From NCBI GenBank assembly GCA_946481495.1, contig CAMLNW010000019.1:1-18379 (forward strand): a stretch of DNA of 18,379 nt, given 5' to 3'. Numbering within the stretch: position 1 is the first letter of the stretch; each line of letters begins with the position of its first letter. Below the pieces are notes generated by a model. That model was given only the letters and a program-made list of their open reading frames with translations. It searched no databases and was not told the origin of the DNA. Below are positions 1-7,858 of the stretch, piece by piece. The translations under genes were made by a program, and so were the position numbers. The stretch comes from an uncultured Actinomycetes bacterium. GTDB lineage: Bacteria > Actinomycetota > Thermoleophilia > Solirubrobacterales > Thermoleophilaceae.

Positions 1-1
1 G

Positions 2-562
2 AGCACGACGGAGTCTCTGCGTCTGGCGCGTGCTGTGCCGAAGCTCGGCCGGCTCGGGGCACGACTCACCGCCAAGTTGATCGACCCTGCACGACACCAC
101 GGCGTTGACCTGTACTTCGACTCCCCAGTGCCTGTCCGCACACCGATCTCCGGATCGCTGACGATTGAGCCTTTGCGCGCTGGCGCTCCACACCTGCAAC
201 GAGTGACTGTAGTGGGGCGCCGTGACGCGGTGGTCATGCAACCGCTGACCGTCGACGGCCCCGTACGTCAGAGGACCGAGCTCGTCACGGGCGAGACGAT
301 CGGCATGCTCGCGCGGTCGTCATGCCTTGGGTGCAACACACTTCCCTCGTTGCGTAACTACTTTCGGCTCCATATTGAGTATTGGTCATCCGCTGCCCTG
401 AACTATGCGAGCGAGCGGGACCTGGAGCCACCACAGGCAGTTTCGTCGGCGGCGGCCGATACGCACGCATTTAACGCGCTGTATGCCATGAAGCTCGGGA
501 TCATCGGATCGCCGTTCCGATCGGACGCTGTCGACAAAGTGGTCCAGCTGCCGCTGCGCTGA
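2..562 (+). CDS. Unrecognised protein, 5'-truncated by the window edge
   Basis: The frame is open from the first bases of the window to a TGA at 560-562, so the gene probably begins outside; a GTG at 35 is the first possible start inside and would give 175 residues. I do not recognise a family. The visible part has a basic start, a stretch rich in beta-forming residues (DLYFDSPVPVRTPISGSLTI), a CLGCN pair of cysteines near residue 99 (numbered from the GTG) and an Ala-rich helical end. There is no signal peptide or membrane segment. G+C is clearly lower than in the flanking DNA-repair genes (55% over 361-420), which suggests acquired DNA. The CHAT gene follows in the same direction and the same frame after two in-frame stops (560 and 593), so the two may be an operon or, less likely, pieces of one broken gene. 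Existence of a coding region is likely; function is unknown. Confidence 0.5.
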   Translation, partial: STTESLRLARAVPKLGRLGARLTAKLIDPARHHGVDLYFDSPVPVRTPISGSLTIEPLRAGAPHLQRVTVVGRRDAVVMQPLTVDGPVRQRTELVTGETIGMLARSSCLGCNTLPSLRNYFRLHIEYWSSAALNYASERDLEPPQAVSSAAADTHAFNALYAMKLGIIGSPFRSDAVDKVVQLPLR

Positions 563-652
563 GACCATGGCGCGCTTTGCCCCGCTGGCTAGTAGGTCCT
601 CCGACGCAGATGCGAGACTCGTCTCATAGGGTCACAGGTTCTTGATATCAGC

Positions 653-1234
653 GTGATCAATTGCGGCGGGCTCGTCGATCTCATGAGCGAGATGGAGTCT
701 TCGTTCCTCGTAAGCGCGCTTGGGCTATTCCGGAACCAAGACGATTTCGGAAAGGGATATTCACGAGCCAACGTGAACCTCGCTCGCGCCTATAAGCCAG
801 CACACTTCTACCGCGCGGCTACCGCCGAGGCCCACATCTTGCACATCATCGGGCACGGCAACACGACTCAACTCGATGTGGGCATCTCTAAGAAGCGGGT
901 CGAGGCGAGCGAGCTCGCCGACAAGACGCAGAAGGCCGGTGGAACCATTCCCGCCGTAGTTATATCGACGGGATGCGAGTTCCAGAGCGCGGCGTGGCAT
1001 GCCGGTCTGAAGGCCGCAGGCGCATCGATGGTGATCGCCTCCAACGCGAAGGTAACGCCAGCTGCGCTTACCGCATTCGACATGGCGTTTTATTCGGCGC
1101 TCCTCGCGCAGGTACGGAAGGGCCAATCGCTTGCACAGCGCGTTTGCGCCTCCTTCGTGCTTGCGGACCAGCACTATCGAGCCATTCACGCCAAAGGCAC
1201 ACCATTCGCGAAGTTCACCTTGAAGCAGTTGTAG
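653..1234 (+). CDS. Single-domain CHAT (caspase-like) protein
   Basis: This 193-residue protein has the layout of a CHAT-domain peptidase of the caspase clan. A hydrophobic strand ends in the histidine motif HILHIIGHGN (His68) and a second strand ends in the cysteine motif VVISTGCEF (Cys108). The usual C-terminal block follows: an Ala-Gly segment (GAR/GAS-type, here GASMVIASN), then FDMAFYSALLAQVRKG and a helix. The His/Cys dyad is intact, so it could be an active cysteine protease. CHAT proteins are known as effectors in prokaryotic immunity and regulated cell death, normally switched on by a partner protein. Here there are no TPR repeats, no sensor domain and no membrane segment, so any partner must be a separate protein, possibly the gene just upstream. 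The GTG at 653 is the earliest standard start after the TAG at 593; it has no convincing ribosome site and lies within an apparent first strand, so the true N-terminus is uncertain. Confidence 0.78.
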   Translation: MINCGGLVDLMSEMESSFLVSALGLFRNQDDFGKGYSRANVNLARAYKPAHFYRAATAEAHILHIIGHGNTTQLDVGISKKRVEASELADKTQKAGGTIPAVVISTGCEFQSAAWHAGLKAAGASMVIASNAKVTPAALTAFDMAFYSALLAQVRKGQSLAQRVCASFVLADQHYRAIHAKGTPFAKFTLKQL

Positions 1235-1240
1235 CCCGGC

Positions 1241-1271
1241 CCGCCTAGCCACGCGAGACTCGGACTAGCGG
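1241..1271. terminator. Imperfect hairpin between convergent CHAT and addA genes
   Basis: CCGCCTAG (1241-1248) pairs with CTAGCGG (1265-1271) with one bulged base and a 16-nt loop, in the 40-nt gap between the two convergent stop codons. There is no U-tract of note. It could terminate transcription from both sides, but the stem is short. Confidence 0.3.
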
Positions 1272-1274
1272 CGT

Positions 1275-4200
1275 TTAGCCCTGACTCGATTGGGCGAAGA
1301 GAGCCATAGTCCGCTCGGGCGGCCATGAACACAGTCCCGGTTGACCCGGGCAGTCGGCGCAGAGGGTGTGGTGGGGGTTGTCGGTGGGTTTGAATTGGCC
1401 GGTGGCTACGGGGGTGGCGAGGTCGCGGAGACGGGTTTCGAGGGTTGAGAGATCGGTGGCTTCGTAGGTGGTGGAGACGGGGTCGTTGGGGCGCTCTAGG
1501 AAGAGGTAGGTGACCTCGACGAGGGGGGCTTGGGCGTGGCGGGCGGCGAGGGCGTAGACGGTTCGCTGGATGTCGTAGCCGGACTCGACGACCTCGGTGG
1601 GGTCGCGGCCTTCGAGGCGGTCGGACTTGTAGTCGAGGATCAGGGTGCGGTCTGGCTCGGTGGCGTGGACGTCGACGATGCCGTTGACGAGCAGGCTGCG
1701 GCCGGCGGCGGTGTCGGGAGTGAGCTGGAAGGCGAAGGGGAGCTCGGTGCGGACGTGGTTGGCGGCCGCTAGGCGCTCGCGCAACGGGGAGTTGGCGAAG
1801 GCCGTAAAGAGGTCGATCAGATCGGCGACCTCGTGGTCGCGGACGGGCTCGCGGTAGCGCTCGATCAGGGCCGCGACGTCGTCGGCGGTGGGTGTGGCGG
1901 GTTGGGCGAAGTCGATGTTCTCCAGTAGCTCGTGGGCGATCGAGCCGCGGACGGTTGGCGGCAGGGCGTCGATCGGCTCCTCCGGGGGCGCGTCGGGCAG
2001 CGGTAGGGCGTCGCCGCGCGGGAGGCGCAGCGAGCGCTCGAGGTAGAAGCGGTAGCCGCACTCGCGGTGGCGCTGGAGGCCGGAGTAACTGACGCGGCTG
2101 ACCGGGAGGGCGGTTGGCGGCGGGACGGCGGCGAGGGCCGGCGCGTCGAGCGCGTCGAGACCGGCCGGTGGCTGCTCGGGCGGCTTGGGAGCGCGGTCGG
2201 CGGCGGGCAGCACGGCGTCGACGGAGTCGGGGCGCAGGACGGTGCAGCGGACCTCCACCCCCCTTCCATCGATGTCGTGCTCGATGACCGCCGTGGTCTC
2301 GATGTCGCCGATTCCTGGCGCCAGGGCGCGCCAGATCCAGCGCATCGGCTCCTCGAGCGGCTTCTCCTCGTCGATCTTGGCGAGGTCGGTGCCGCCGCTG
2401 AGGATCAGGTGCCGCTCGGCGCGGGTCGCGGCTACGTAGAAGACGCGCTTCTCCTCCTCCTCGTCGGCCAGCTTCTGGCGCTCGCGGATCTCCCTCAGGC
2501 GGGAGCTGGCGACGCTGCCGCCGCCGAGCTGGGCGAGGCTGATGCCGACACTGCCGTCGTCCGATATCTGAAGGGCGGAGCGGTCCTCGCGGCCGGGCTT
2601 GCCGAGGTCGGCGACGCAGACCACGGGGAACTCGAGGCCCTTGGCGCGGTGGACCGTCATCAGGCGGACGGCCTGGACGTCCTCGGGCTCGAGCGGGGCC
2701 TCGCCCTGGCGGTCGCCGAGCTCGTCGCGCTCGGCGACGTAGTCGATGAAGGCGCGCAGATCACGCCCCTCCTCGGCCTCGAACTCGCGCGCGAGGCGCA
2801 TCAGCTTGCGGACGTTGGCCATCCGGCGGCGGCCGGCGCGCTGGGCGAGCAGGTGGAGGTCGTAGCCGGAGCGGGTGACGCCGCGGTCGATCAGCGTCTC
2901 GAGCGAGGCGCGGGGGGCGGTGGCGCGCTCGGAAGCGAGGAGGGTGGCGAAGGCTTTGGCACGCGCGGCGTCCTCGGGTGAGAGATCGGCCGCGAGGTCG
3001 TGGCGGGGGATGGAAGCCCGATCCGCTTGGGAATCGCTGCTCGGGCTTCCATCCCCCGCCAATTCGGAGAGCAGAACCCAGGGCTCGACGCGACGGCGCT
3101 GGGCGGCGGTCTTGAGGACGATGAGGGCGTCGAGGGAGACGTTGCCGAATGGTGAGGCGAGCGCGGTGTAGAGCGCGAGGTCGTCGAGCGGGTTGGCGAG
3201 CGCGGAGAGGTAGGCGCGCAGGTCGCCGACCTGCTGCTGGGACCAGTAGCCGCGGCCGCCCATCACGTAGGTCGGTATGCCGCGGTCCTCGAGCGCGCGC
3301 TCGTAGGCGGCTAGGTGGGTCGTGGCGCGGACGAGCACGACGACGTCGGCGGCGGCGAAGCGGCCGCTCGCGATCAGGTCGTCGATCCGCTTGGCGAGCA
3401 TCCGGGCCTCGGCGGCTCGGCCGGGAACGACGTCGCGCAGCGACTCGCCGAAGGCGAGCTCCGGCGACGGCCCGCCGACCTCAGCCTCCGCCGCGAACCG
3501 CTCGCGCCAGCGCGCGCTGTTCTGCTGGCGGTCGGCGACGATCAGCTCGACGCAGGGGTTGTTGGCGGGGGCGCCACCGTCGCTCCCGGCCGTCAGGCGC
3601 GGGAAGCGCTCGCCCCAGACCGAGCCGAACAGCAGGTCGATCGCGTCGAGCACCTCGGGGCGGCTGCGGAAGTTCGCGGTCAGCGCCTCGAAACGGCCGT
3701 CGGCGCGCGCCCGCTCGGCCTGCTCGCGGAAGACGGACACGTCGGCGTGGCGGAAGCGGTAGATCGACTGGAACTCGTCGCCGACGCGGAACAGGCGGTC
3801 GCCGGCGATCCGGGTGAGCAGCTGGTTCTGGAGCGGGTTGGTGTCCTGGAACTCGTCGACCATCACGTGCTGGAAGCGCCGCGACCAGCGCTCGCTCACC
3901 ACCGGGTCCTCGCGCAGCAGGCGATCGGCGATCAGCTCGAGGTCGTCGAAGTCGAGACCCGAGCGGTCCCGCTTCAGGCGGGCGTGGCGCTCGCCGTATG
4001 AGCGCAGCAGATCGCGCAGCAGCGGATGGACGCGCAGCTCCTCCTGGTGCGCGACGAGCGCCGCCAGCGCTTCCAAGGCGGCGCGGTACTCGTCGAAGGC
4101 CTCCGTCTTGAGCGCCCCGGCGCTCTTGCCCACCTTCAGCTTCGCGAGCTCGAGCAGGTCGGCGCCGTCCTCGCGCGACAGCCGCTCCAAACAGTGCTCG

Positions 4201-4865
4201 AGGCGTTCGCGCGCCTCCGCCACCCTGACGCCGTCCTTCGCACCGTCCAGCTCGGCGAGGGCGGTCCGCGCCGCGCGCTCCAGACGATCCTCCTCCCCCG
4301 CCGCCCGCACCGGCTCGATCTCCGGCAACTCCGGACGCTCCTCGCCCTGGCTGCGCAGGTGGGCGTAGGTGGTGCGCGTCATCGTCGCCAGGCGCTCGGG
4401 CGTGTAGGCGGCGACGAGCCGCAGCCGCTCCGGGCCGGCGTCGTCGTGCAGGAACGCGGCGAGCGCGCCGTCAAAGGCCTCCACCCCGAGCCGGTCGGCC
4501 TCGAGCTGGTCGAGCACGCGGTACTCGGGGTCGATCCCGGCGGCGAGCGCGTGGGCGCGCAGGATCGTCGAGCAGAAGCCGTGGATCGTCGAGATGAAGG
4601 CCCCCTCGGCGGCGCGCGCCTCGGCGTGCAGGCCGGCGTCGGCGAAGCGGTCGCGGACGCGCCCCTTCAGCTCGGCGGCGGCCTTTTCGGTGAAGGTGAT
4701 CGCAAGGATCGCGTCGACCGCCACGCCGTCCTCGATCACCGCGCGCGCGAAGCGCTCGACGAGCACCGACGTCTTGCCCGACCCGGCGCCCGCAGCCACC
4801 AGCAGACCCCCGTCGCGGCGCTCGATCGCGCGCAGCTGCTCGTCGGTGAAGCCGCGCCCGCTCAC
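1275..4865 (-). CDS. addA: AddA-like helicase-nuclease subunit (UvrD/RecB family)
   Basis: Helicase-nuclease of 1196 residues that, with the upstream AddB-like protein, should unwind and resect DNA double-strand ends for recombination. All superfamily 1A helicase motifs are visible: Walker A AAGAGSGKT (24-32), ITFTEKAAAE, Walker B VDEFQDT (about 335), GDEFQSIYRFR (about 362), LTANFRS (about 395), TVHRAKGLEFPVV (about 737) and FYVAATRAERH (about 812). The C-terminus is a RecB-type PD-(D/E)XK nuclease with GIVDVH, LDYKSD (about 1078) and YDIQRTVYALA. A cysteine near 935 plus C1169-X2-C1172-X6-C1179 suggests an iron-sulfur staple. Start: GTG at 4865, overlapping the addB stop as GTGA, preceded by AGGA at 7-nt spacing; the frame stays open further upstream but only over addB. 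Residues 602-622 are encoded by a perfect hairpin-forming repeat and look inserted. The last ~170 codons are somewhat less GC-rich (67% over 1381-1440) than the rest. Confidence 0.9.
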   Translation of the reverse strand: MSGRGFTDEQLRAIERRDGGLLVAAGAGSGKTSVLVERFARAVIEDGVAVDAILAITFTEKAAAELKGRVRDRFADAGLHAEARAAEGAFISTIHGFCSTILRAHALAAGIDPEYRVLDQLEADRLGVEAFDGALAAFLHDDAGPERLRLVAAYTPERLATMTRTTYAHLRSQGEERPELPEIEPVRAAGEEDRLERAARTALAELDGAKDGVRVAEARERLEHCLERLSREDGADLLELAKLKVGKSAGALKTEAFDEYRAALEALAALVAHQEELRVHPLLRDLLRSYGERHARLKRDRSGLDFDDLELIADRLLREDPVVSERWSRRFQHVMVDEFQDTNPLQNQLLTRIAGDRLFRVGDEFQSIYRFRHADVSVFREQAERARADGRFEALTANFRSRPEVLDAIDLLFGSVWGERFPRLTAGSDGGAPANNPCVELIVADRQQNSARWRERFAAEAEVGGPSPELAFGESLRDVVPGRAAEARMLAKRIDDLIASGRFAAADVVVLVRATTHLAAYERALEDRGIPTYVMGGRGYWSQQQVGDLRAYLSALANPLDDLALYTALASPFGNVSLDALIVLKTAAQRRRVEPWVLLSELAGDGSPSSDSQADRASIPRHDLAADLSPEDAARAKAFATLLASERATAPRASLETLIDRGVTRSGYDLHLLAQRAGRRRMANVRKLMRLAREFEAEEGRDLRAFIDYVAERDELGDRQGEAPLEPEDVQAVRLMTVHRAKGLEFPVVCVADLGKPGREDRSALQISDDGSVGISLAQLGGGSVASSRLREIRERQKLADEEEEKRVFYVAATRAERHLILSGGTDLAKIDEEKPLEEPMRWIWRALAPGIGDIETTAVIEHDIDGRGVEVRCTVLRPDSVDAVLPAADRAPKPPEQPPAGLDALDAPALAAVPPPTALPVSRVSYSGLQRHRECGYRFYLERSLRLPRGDALPLPDAPPEEPIDALPPTVRGSIAHELLENIDFAQPATPTADDVAALIERYREPVRDHEVADLIDLFTAFANSPLRERLAAANHVRTELPFAFQLTPDTAAGRSLLVNGIVDVHATEPDRTLILDYKSDRLEGRDPTEVVESGYDIQRTVYALAARHAQAPLVEVTYLFLERPNDPVSTTYEATDLSTLETRLRDLATPVATGQFKPTDNPHHTLCADCPGQPGLCSWPPERTMALFAQSSQG
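3001..3061. repeat. Perfect 21-bp inverted repeat inside addA
   Basis: The arm at 3001-3021 (tggcgggggatggaagcccg plus a) is the exact reverse complement of 3041-3061, with a 19-nt loop at 3022-3040. A 21-bp perfect stem within coding DNA is far beyond chance. It is read in frame as LAGDGSPSSDSQADRASIPR followed by H (residues 602-622 of AddA), a polar linker-like stretch between helicase segments. This resembles in-frame palindromic insertions such as Rickettsia palindromic elements; that comparison is an analogy, not a sequence match. No clear target-site duplication is seen. Confidence 0.85.
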
Positions 4866-7825
4866 CGCTCGATCCTGCAGATCGAGGGATGCGAGCAGCC
4901 GCCGCGGTAGGCGCACGAGTCGGGCTTCGAGCAGAGCTTGCCCTCCCCCATCTCGGCCGCGGCGGTGGCGATCGCCGCGCCGGCCCAGTCGCGCAGCGCG
5001 GCGAACTCCTCGTCGGAGAGCACGTCGTTGCCGAAGAAGTCGCCGCCGAGCTGCTCGGCGTAGTCGGCGTTCAGCGCGCCGCGCGGGCGGCGGTTGTCGC
5101 CGGACAGCGGCGTGTAGAGCCCGGCGACCGCCTCGACCCCGAGCAGCCGCTCGGCGACGAGCATGTAGAGCGCGGCCTGCAACCGGCCCTTGCTCGGCCA
5201 GTTCGCGGCGCTGTAGTCGCCGACCTTGCCGCTCTTGTAGTCGCGCACCGCGACCTTGTCGCCGCGACGGTCGACGCGGTCGATCTTGCCGCGCACGCGC
5301 AGCCCACCCTCCAGCTCGACCTCGGGATGCTCGGCGTCGGGCAGGCCGAACGCCAGCTCGAGGTGCTCGGGCTCGAACTCCGACGTGCTGGTCGACTCGT
5401 AGGCGAGGTGGCGCAGCAGCTGGAACTCGAGCCGCCGCACTGCCGCGCGCATCCGCGGGCCGCGCATGACAGCGCCGCGGCGGTCGACCTCCTCGGCGAG
5501 CGCTTCCAGCATGATCGCCTCGGCGCGGCCGAGGTTGGCCTCGGTGATCCGGCGGTCGTCGGTCTGCTCGCGCAGCCGCGAGTAGGTCAGCTCGAGCACG
5601 TCGTGGGCGAACGCGCCCTGGACGAGCCGCTCGGGGTCGGGCTCGAGCGCGACGGGCTTGAGCACGTCCTCGATCAGCCAGTTGACCGGACAGCCGGCGA
5701 AGCGCTCGACGGCGGTCGGCGACACGGCGCCGCGGTCGCGCAAAGCGGCCAGCGCGGCGTCGAGCGCGATCGGCCCGACCGGCTCGGGCGGCGGCGCCTG
5801 GCGCTGGGCCGCGACCGCGCGTTCCCACTCGGCGTCGGTCGGCGCCTCCTCCGGTGTCCAGGTGACGTCGGCGAGCGAGCGCCGCCGCGCCGCCGCGCGC
5901 AGCCCCGGGAAGATCCGCTCGACGTCGTCGAGGAAGAACGACGGCTGCTCGGCCTCCCCCTCCTCGCCGCTGACCCGCGCGCTCAGCACGAGCCGCCGCT
6001 CGGCGCGCGACGCGCAGACGTAGAAGAGATACCGCTCGCGCTCGAGCTGGTCCTCGCGCAGCGGCAGGACCAGCCCGCTGGCGGTGGCGATCTCGCGGCG
6101 GTCGGCGTCGGAGAGGAAGGGGTCCGAGCTCGCGGCCGCCGGGAACTCGCCCTCCTGGAGACCGCAGACGAAGACGGCGGCGAAACGCCGTGCGCGGATC
6201 GCCAGCGGCGAGGCGACGGCGACGCGCCCGGGCTGGGCCTCCTCACCGACGAAGACCTCGAGCCCGGCGAGCGTCTCCTCGATCCGCGCGAAGTCGATCC
6301 GCCCACCGGTGCGGACTAGCGCGCGCATGTCACGCAGCGCGGAACCGAGAGCTTGGAAGGCTCTCGCGTCGTCGAGCTCCGCCCCCTCGAGCACGTGGGC
6401 CTGGCGGCGGTATGGGCCGGAGAACAGGCGCCCAGCGTGCTTGGCGATCTCGTCGAGCAGCGCGTCGGGGTCCTCGCGCAGCGATGCGATCCGGTCGATC
6501 TCGGTCAGCGGGAACGGGCCGATGCCGTCGCGCTCCGCCCAGCCGTCCCACAGCTCGCGCGCGCGAGCGGCGGTCGACGCGCCGTCGCGGCGCGCGGCCA
6601 CCTCGAGCCGGTCGGCGTAGATCGGCTCGCGTAGGCGGCCGGGGGTGCGCAGGTAGGCGAGCAGGTCGTCGGCCGTGCCGGTCCCGGCGGCGCAGCGCAG
6701 CAGCGCGAGCAGCCCGCGGCCGACGCCGGTGTGGCGCAGCGGGATGCGGCGGTCAATCGAGTACGGGATCCCGTAGGCGCCGAAGACCTGCTCGATCGTC
6801 GAGGCGTAGGGGCGCGGGTCGCGCAGCACCACCACGACGTCGCCGGGCGCGGCCCCCTCGCGCAGCAGCGCCAGCACCTCGGCGGCGCACAGCTCGATCT
6901 CCGCACGGCGGCCGCCGGCGAGGTGGACGCGAACGGCGTCGCCGGGATCGATCTTGGCGGTCGAGTCCTCGAACAGCCGCCGCTCGAGCGCGTGGAGCGA
7001 CTTCTGGGAGCGCTTGTCGTAGTGGTCCGAGAGCGGCTGGAGCAGCGTCTCCTCGGCGCCGAGCGCGAGCAGCTCTCCATACGTCCCGGCGGTCGCCCGG
7101 AACGTCTCGCGATCCGGCTCCCAAGGCAGCGAGACGGTCACGTCGACCCCGACGTCGTTCGCCAGCGCCCCCAGCGCCGCCAGCTCGAGTGGCGTGAAGT
7201 CGTCGAAGCCGTAGGCGAAGACCGGTGTCCGCCCCCAACTCTCGGGGCTCTCGCGGAGCGCGCTGATCGCCGACCAGGCGTACAGCTCGTCGTCGACCAG
7301 ACCCGCGCCGTCGAGCCGCTCGCGATAGCGACGGTAGATCTCGGCGATCTCGTCCACATGGCGCCGCCGTGGCCCCTCGCCCGCCCAGGCACGCAGCGCC
7401 TGTGTCATCCGCGCCGGCTCGACCATCGCGGGTCCAGCCGCCGACCGGTCGGCGAGCGAGCGCTCGATCTCGGCGACGAAGCGCGTCGCGGCGCGGACGA
7501 AGCCGGGCCGTTCGGCCGACTCGGCCAGCACGTCGAGCTTTGCCGCGCGCACGGCGTCGGCGACGATCAGCTCGCGCTGCAGCCGGGACGCCGCCCGTCC
7601 GCGCACCCCGGCCCGCCGCGCGATCTGGCCGAACAGCCGCTTGAAGCGCACGACGTGGACGCCGAAAACCGCCCCACGCGCCGCCAGCTCGCGCTGGTTG
7701 TGCTCGACGTCCTCGAAGGCCGGCACAACCAGCAACGGCTCCTCGTCCACCCTTGCCCGCAACCCGCCCAGCACCTCGCCTGCCTTGGCGGCGTTGGCGG
7801 GACCGGTTACGAGCTTCAACGGCAT
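4862..7825 (-). CDS. addB: AddB-like nuclease subunit (PD-(D/E)XK family)
   Basis: A 987-residue partner of AddA with the AddB architecture: a helicase-like fold with lost ATPase motifs followed by a RecB-type nuclease. The N-terminal phosphate loop is degenerate (TGPANAAKAG, residues 7-16, lacking the GxGKT lysine-threonine pair). Fold landmarks remain, such as VFVCGLQEGEFP and LFYVCASRAERRLVLS, a remnant of motif VI. The nuclease domain shows GKIDRVD and VRDYKSGK (about 860), then a Q-containing helix (KGRLQAALYMLV). Cysteines C711, C965, C971, C977 and C983 probably hold an iron-sulfur cluster, although CX5CX5CX5C is not the usual CX2CX5C. The gene order addB-addA and the 4-nt stop/start overlap match the Bacillus-type operon. 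The ATG at 7825 lacks a Shine-Dalgarno but has TATACC 10 nt upstream. A mycobacterial AdnA relation is less likely because AdnA keeps helicase motifs. Confidence 0.85.
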   Translation of the reverse strand: MPLKLVTGPANAAKAGEVLGGLRARVDEEPLLVVPAFEDVEHNQRELAARGAVFGVHVVRFKRLFGQIARRAGVRGRAASRLQRELIVADAVRAAKLDVLAESAERPGFVRAATRFVAEIERSLADRSAAGPAMVEPARMTQALRAWAGEGPRRRHVDEIAEIYRRYRERLDGAGLVDDELYAWSAISALRESPESWGRTPVFAYGFDDFTPLELAALGALANDVGVDVTVSLPWEPDRETFRATAGTYGELLALGAEETLLQPLSDHYDKRSQKSLHALERRLFEDSTAKIDPGDAVRVHLAGGRRAEIELCAAEVLALLREGAAPGDVVVVLRDPRPYASTIEQVFGAYGIPYSIDRRIPLRHTGVGRGLLALLRCAAGTGTADDLLAYLRTPGRLREPIYADRLEVAARRDGASTAARARELWDGWAERDGIGPFPLTEIDRIASLREDPDALLDEIAKHAGRLFSGPYRRQAHVLEGAELDDARAFQALGSALRDMRALVRTGGRIDFARIEETLAGLEVFVGEEAQPGRVAVASPLAIRARRFAAVFVCGLQEGEFPAAASSDPFLSDADRREIATASGLVLPLREDQLERERYLFYVCASRAERRLVLSARVSGEEGEAEQPSFFLDDVERIFPGLRAAARRRSLADVTWTPEEAPTDAEWERAVAAQRQAPPPEPVGPIALDAALAALRDRGAVSPTAVERFAGCPVNWLIEDVLKPVALEPDPERLVQGAFAHDVLELTYSRLREQTDDRRITEANLGRAEAIMLEALAEEVDRRGAVMRGPRMRAAVRRLEFQLLRHLAYESTSTSEFEPEHLELAFGLPDAEHPEVELEGGLRVRGKIDRVDRRGDKVAVRDYKSGKVGDYSAANWPSKGRLQAALYMLVAERLLGVEAVAGLYTPLSGDNRRPRGALNADYAEQLGGDFFGNDVLSDEEFAALRDWAGAAIATAAAEMGEGKLCSKPDSCAYRGGCSHPSICRIER

Positions 7826-7858
7826 CGGGCCGTCAGGTATACGGCCTGGCCGGGACGG
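7826..7858 (-). promoter_or_regulatory. Short addB leader with possible -10 and small hairpin
   Basis: In the 33-nt gap before addB, the minus strand reads TATACC (7841-7836) 10 nt before the ATG, a possible -10 element giving a near-leaderless transcript. GGCCGT and ACGGCC (7828-7833 and 7841-7846) form a 6-bp hairpin with a 7-nt loop over it. No -35 match or Shine-Dalgarno was found. Either could be coincidence. Confidence 0.3.

Noticed and set aside
567..629. 20-codon ATG frame between the unknown gene and the CHAT gene
   Set aside because: No ribosome site and no recognisable sequence; mentioned only as a possible remnant of the CHAT 5' end.
1186..2061. Open frame of 291 codons on the minus strand over the end of addA and the CHAT gene
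   Set aside because: Arg/Pro-rich translation with no domain; it is a frame shadow of the addA nuclease domain, whose motifs are clear in the other frame.
2067..2981. Open frame of 304 codons on the plus strand
   Set aside because: Antisense to addA helicase motifs V and VI; Gly/Ala/Leu-rich without motifs, typical of high-GC shadow frames.
4866..5828. N-terminal extension of AddA by about 320 codons
   Set aside because: It overlaps the AddB nuclease domain in another frame and is Arg-rich; the GTGA overlap at 4862-4865 with AGGA upstream gives a proper start immediately before the helicase domain.
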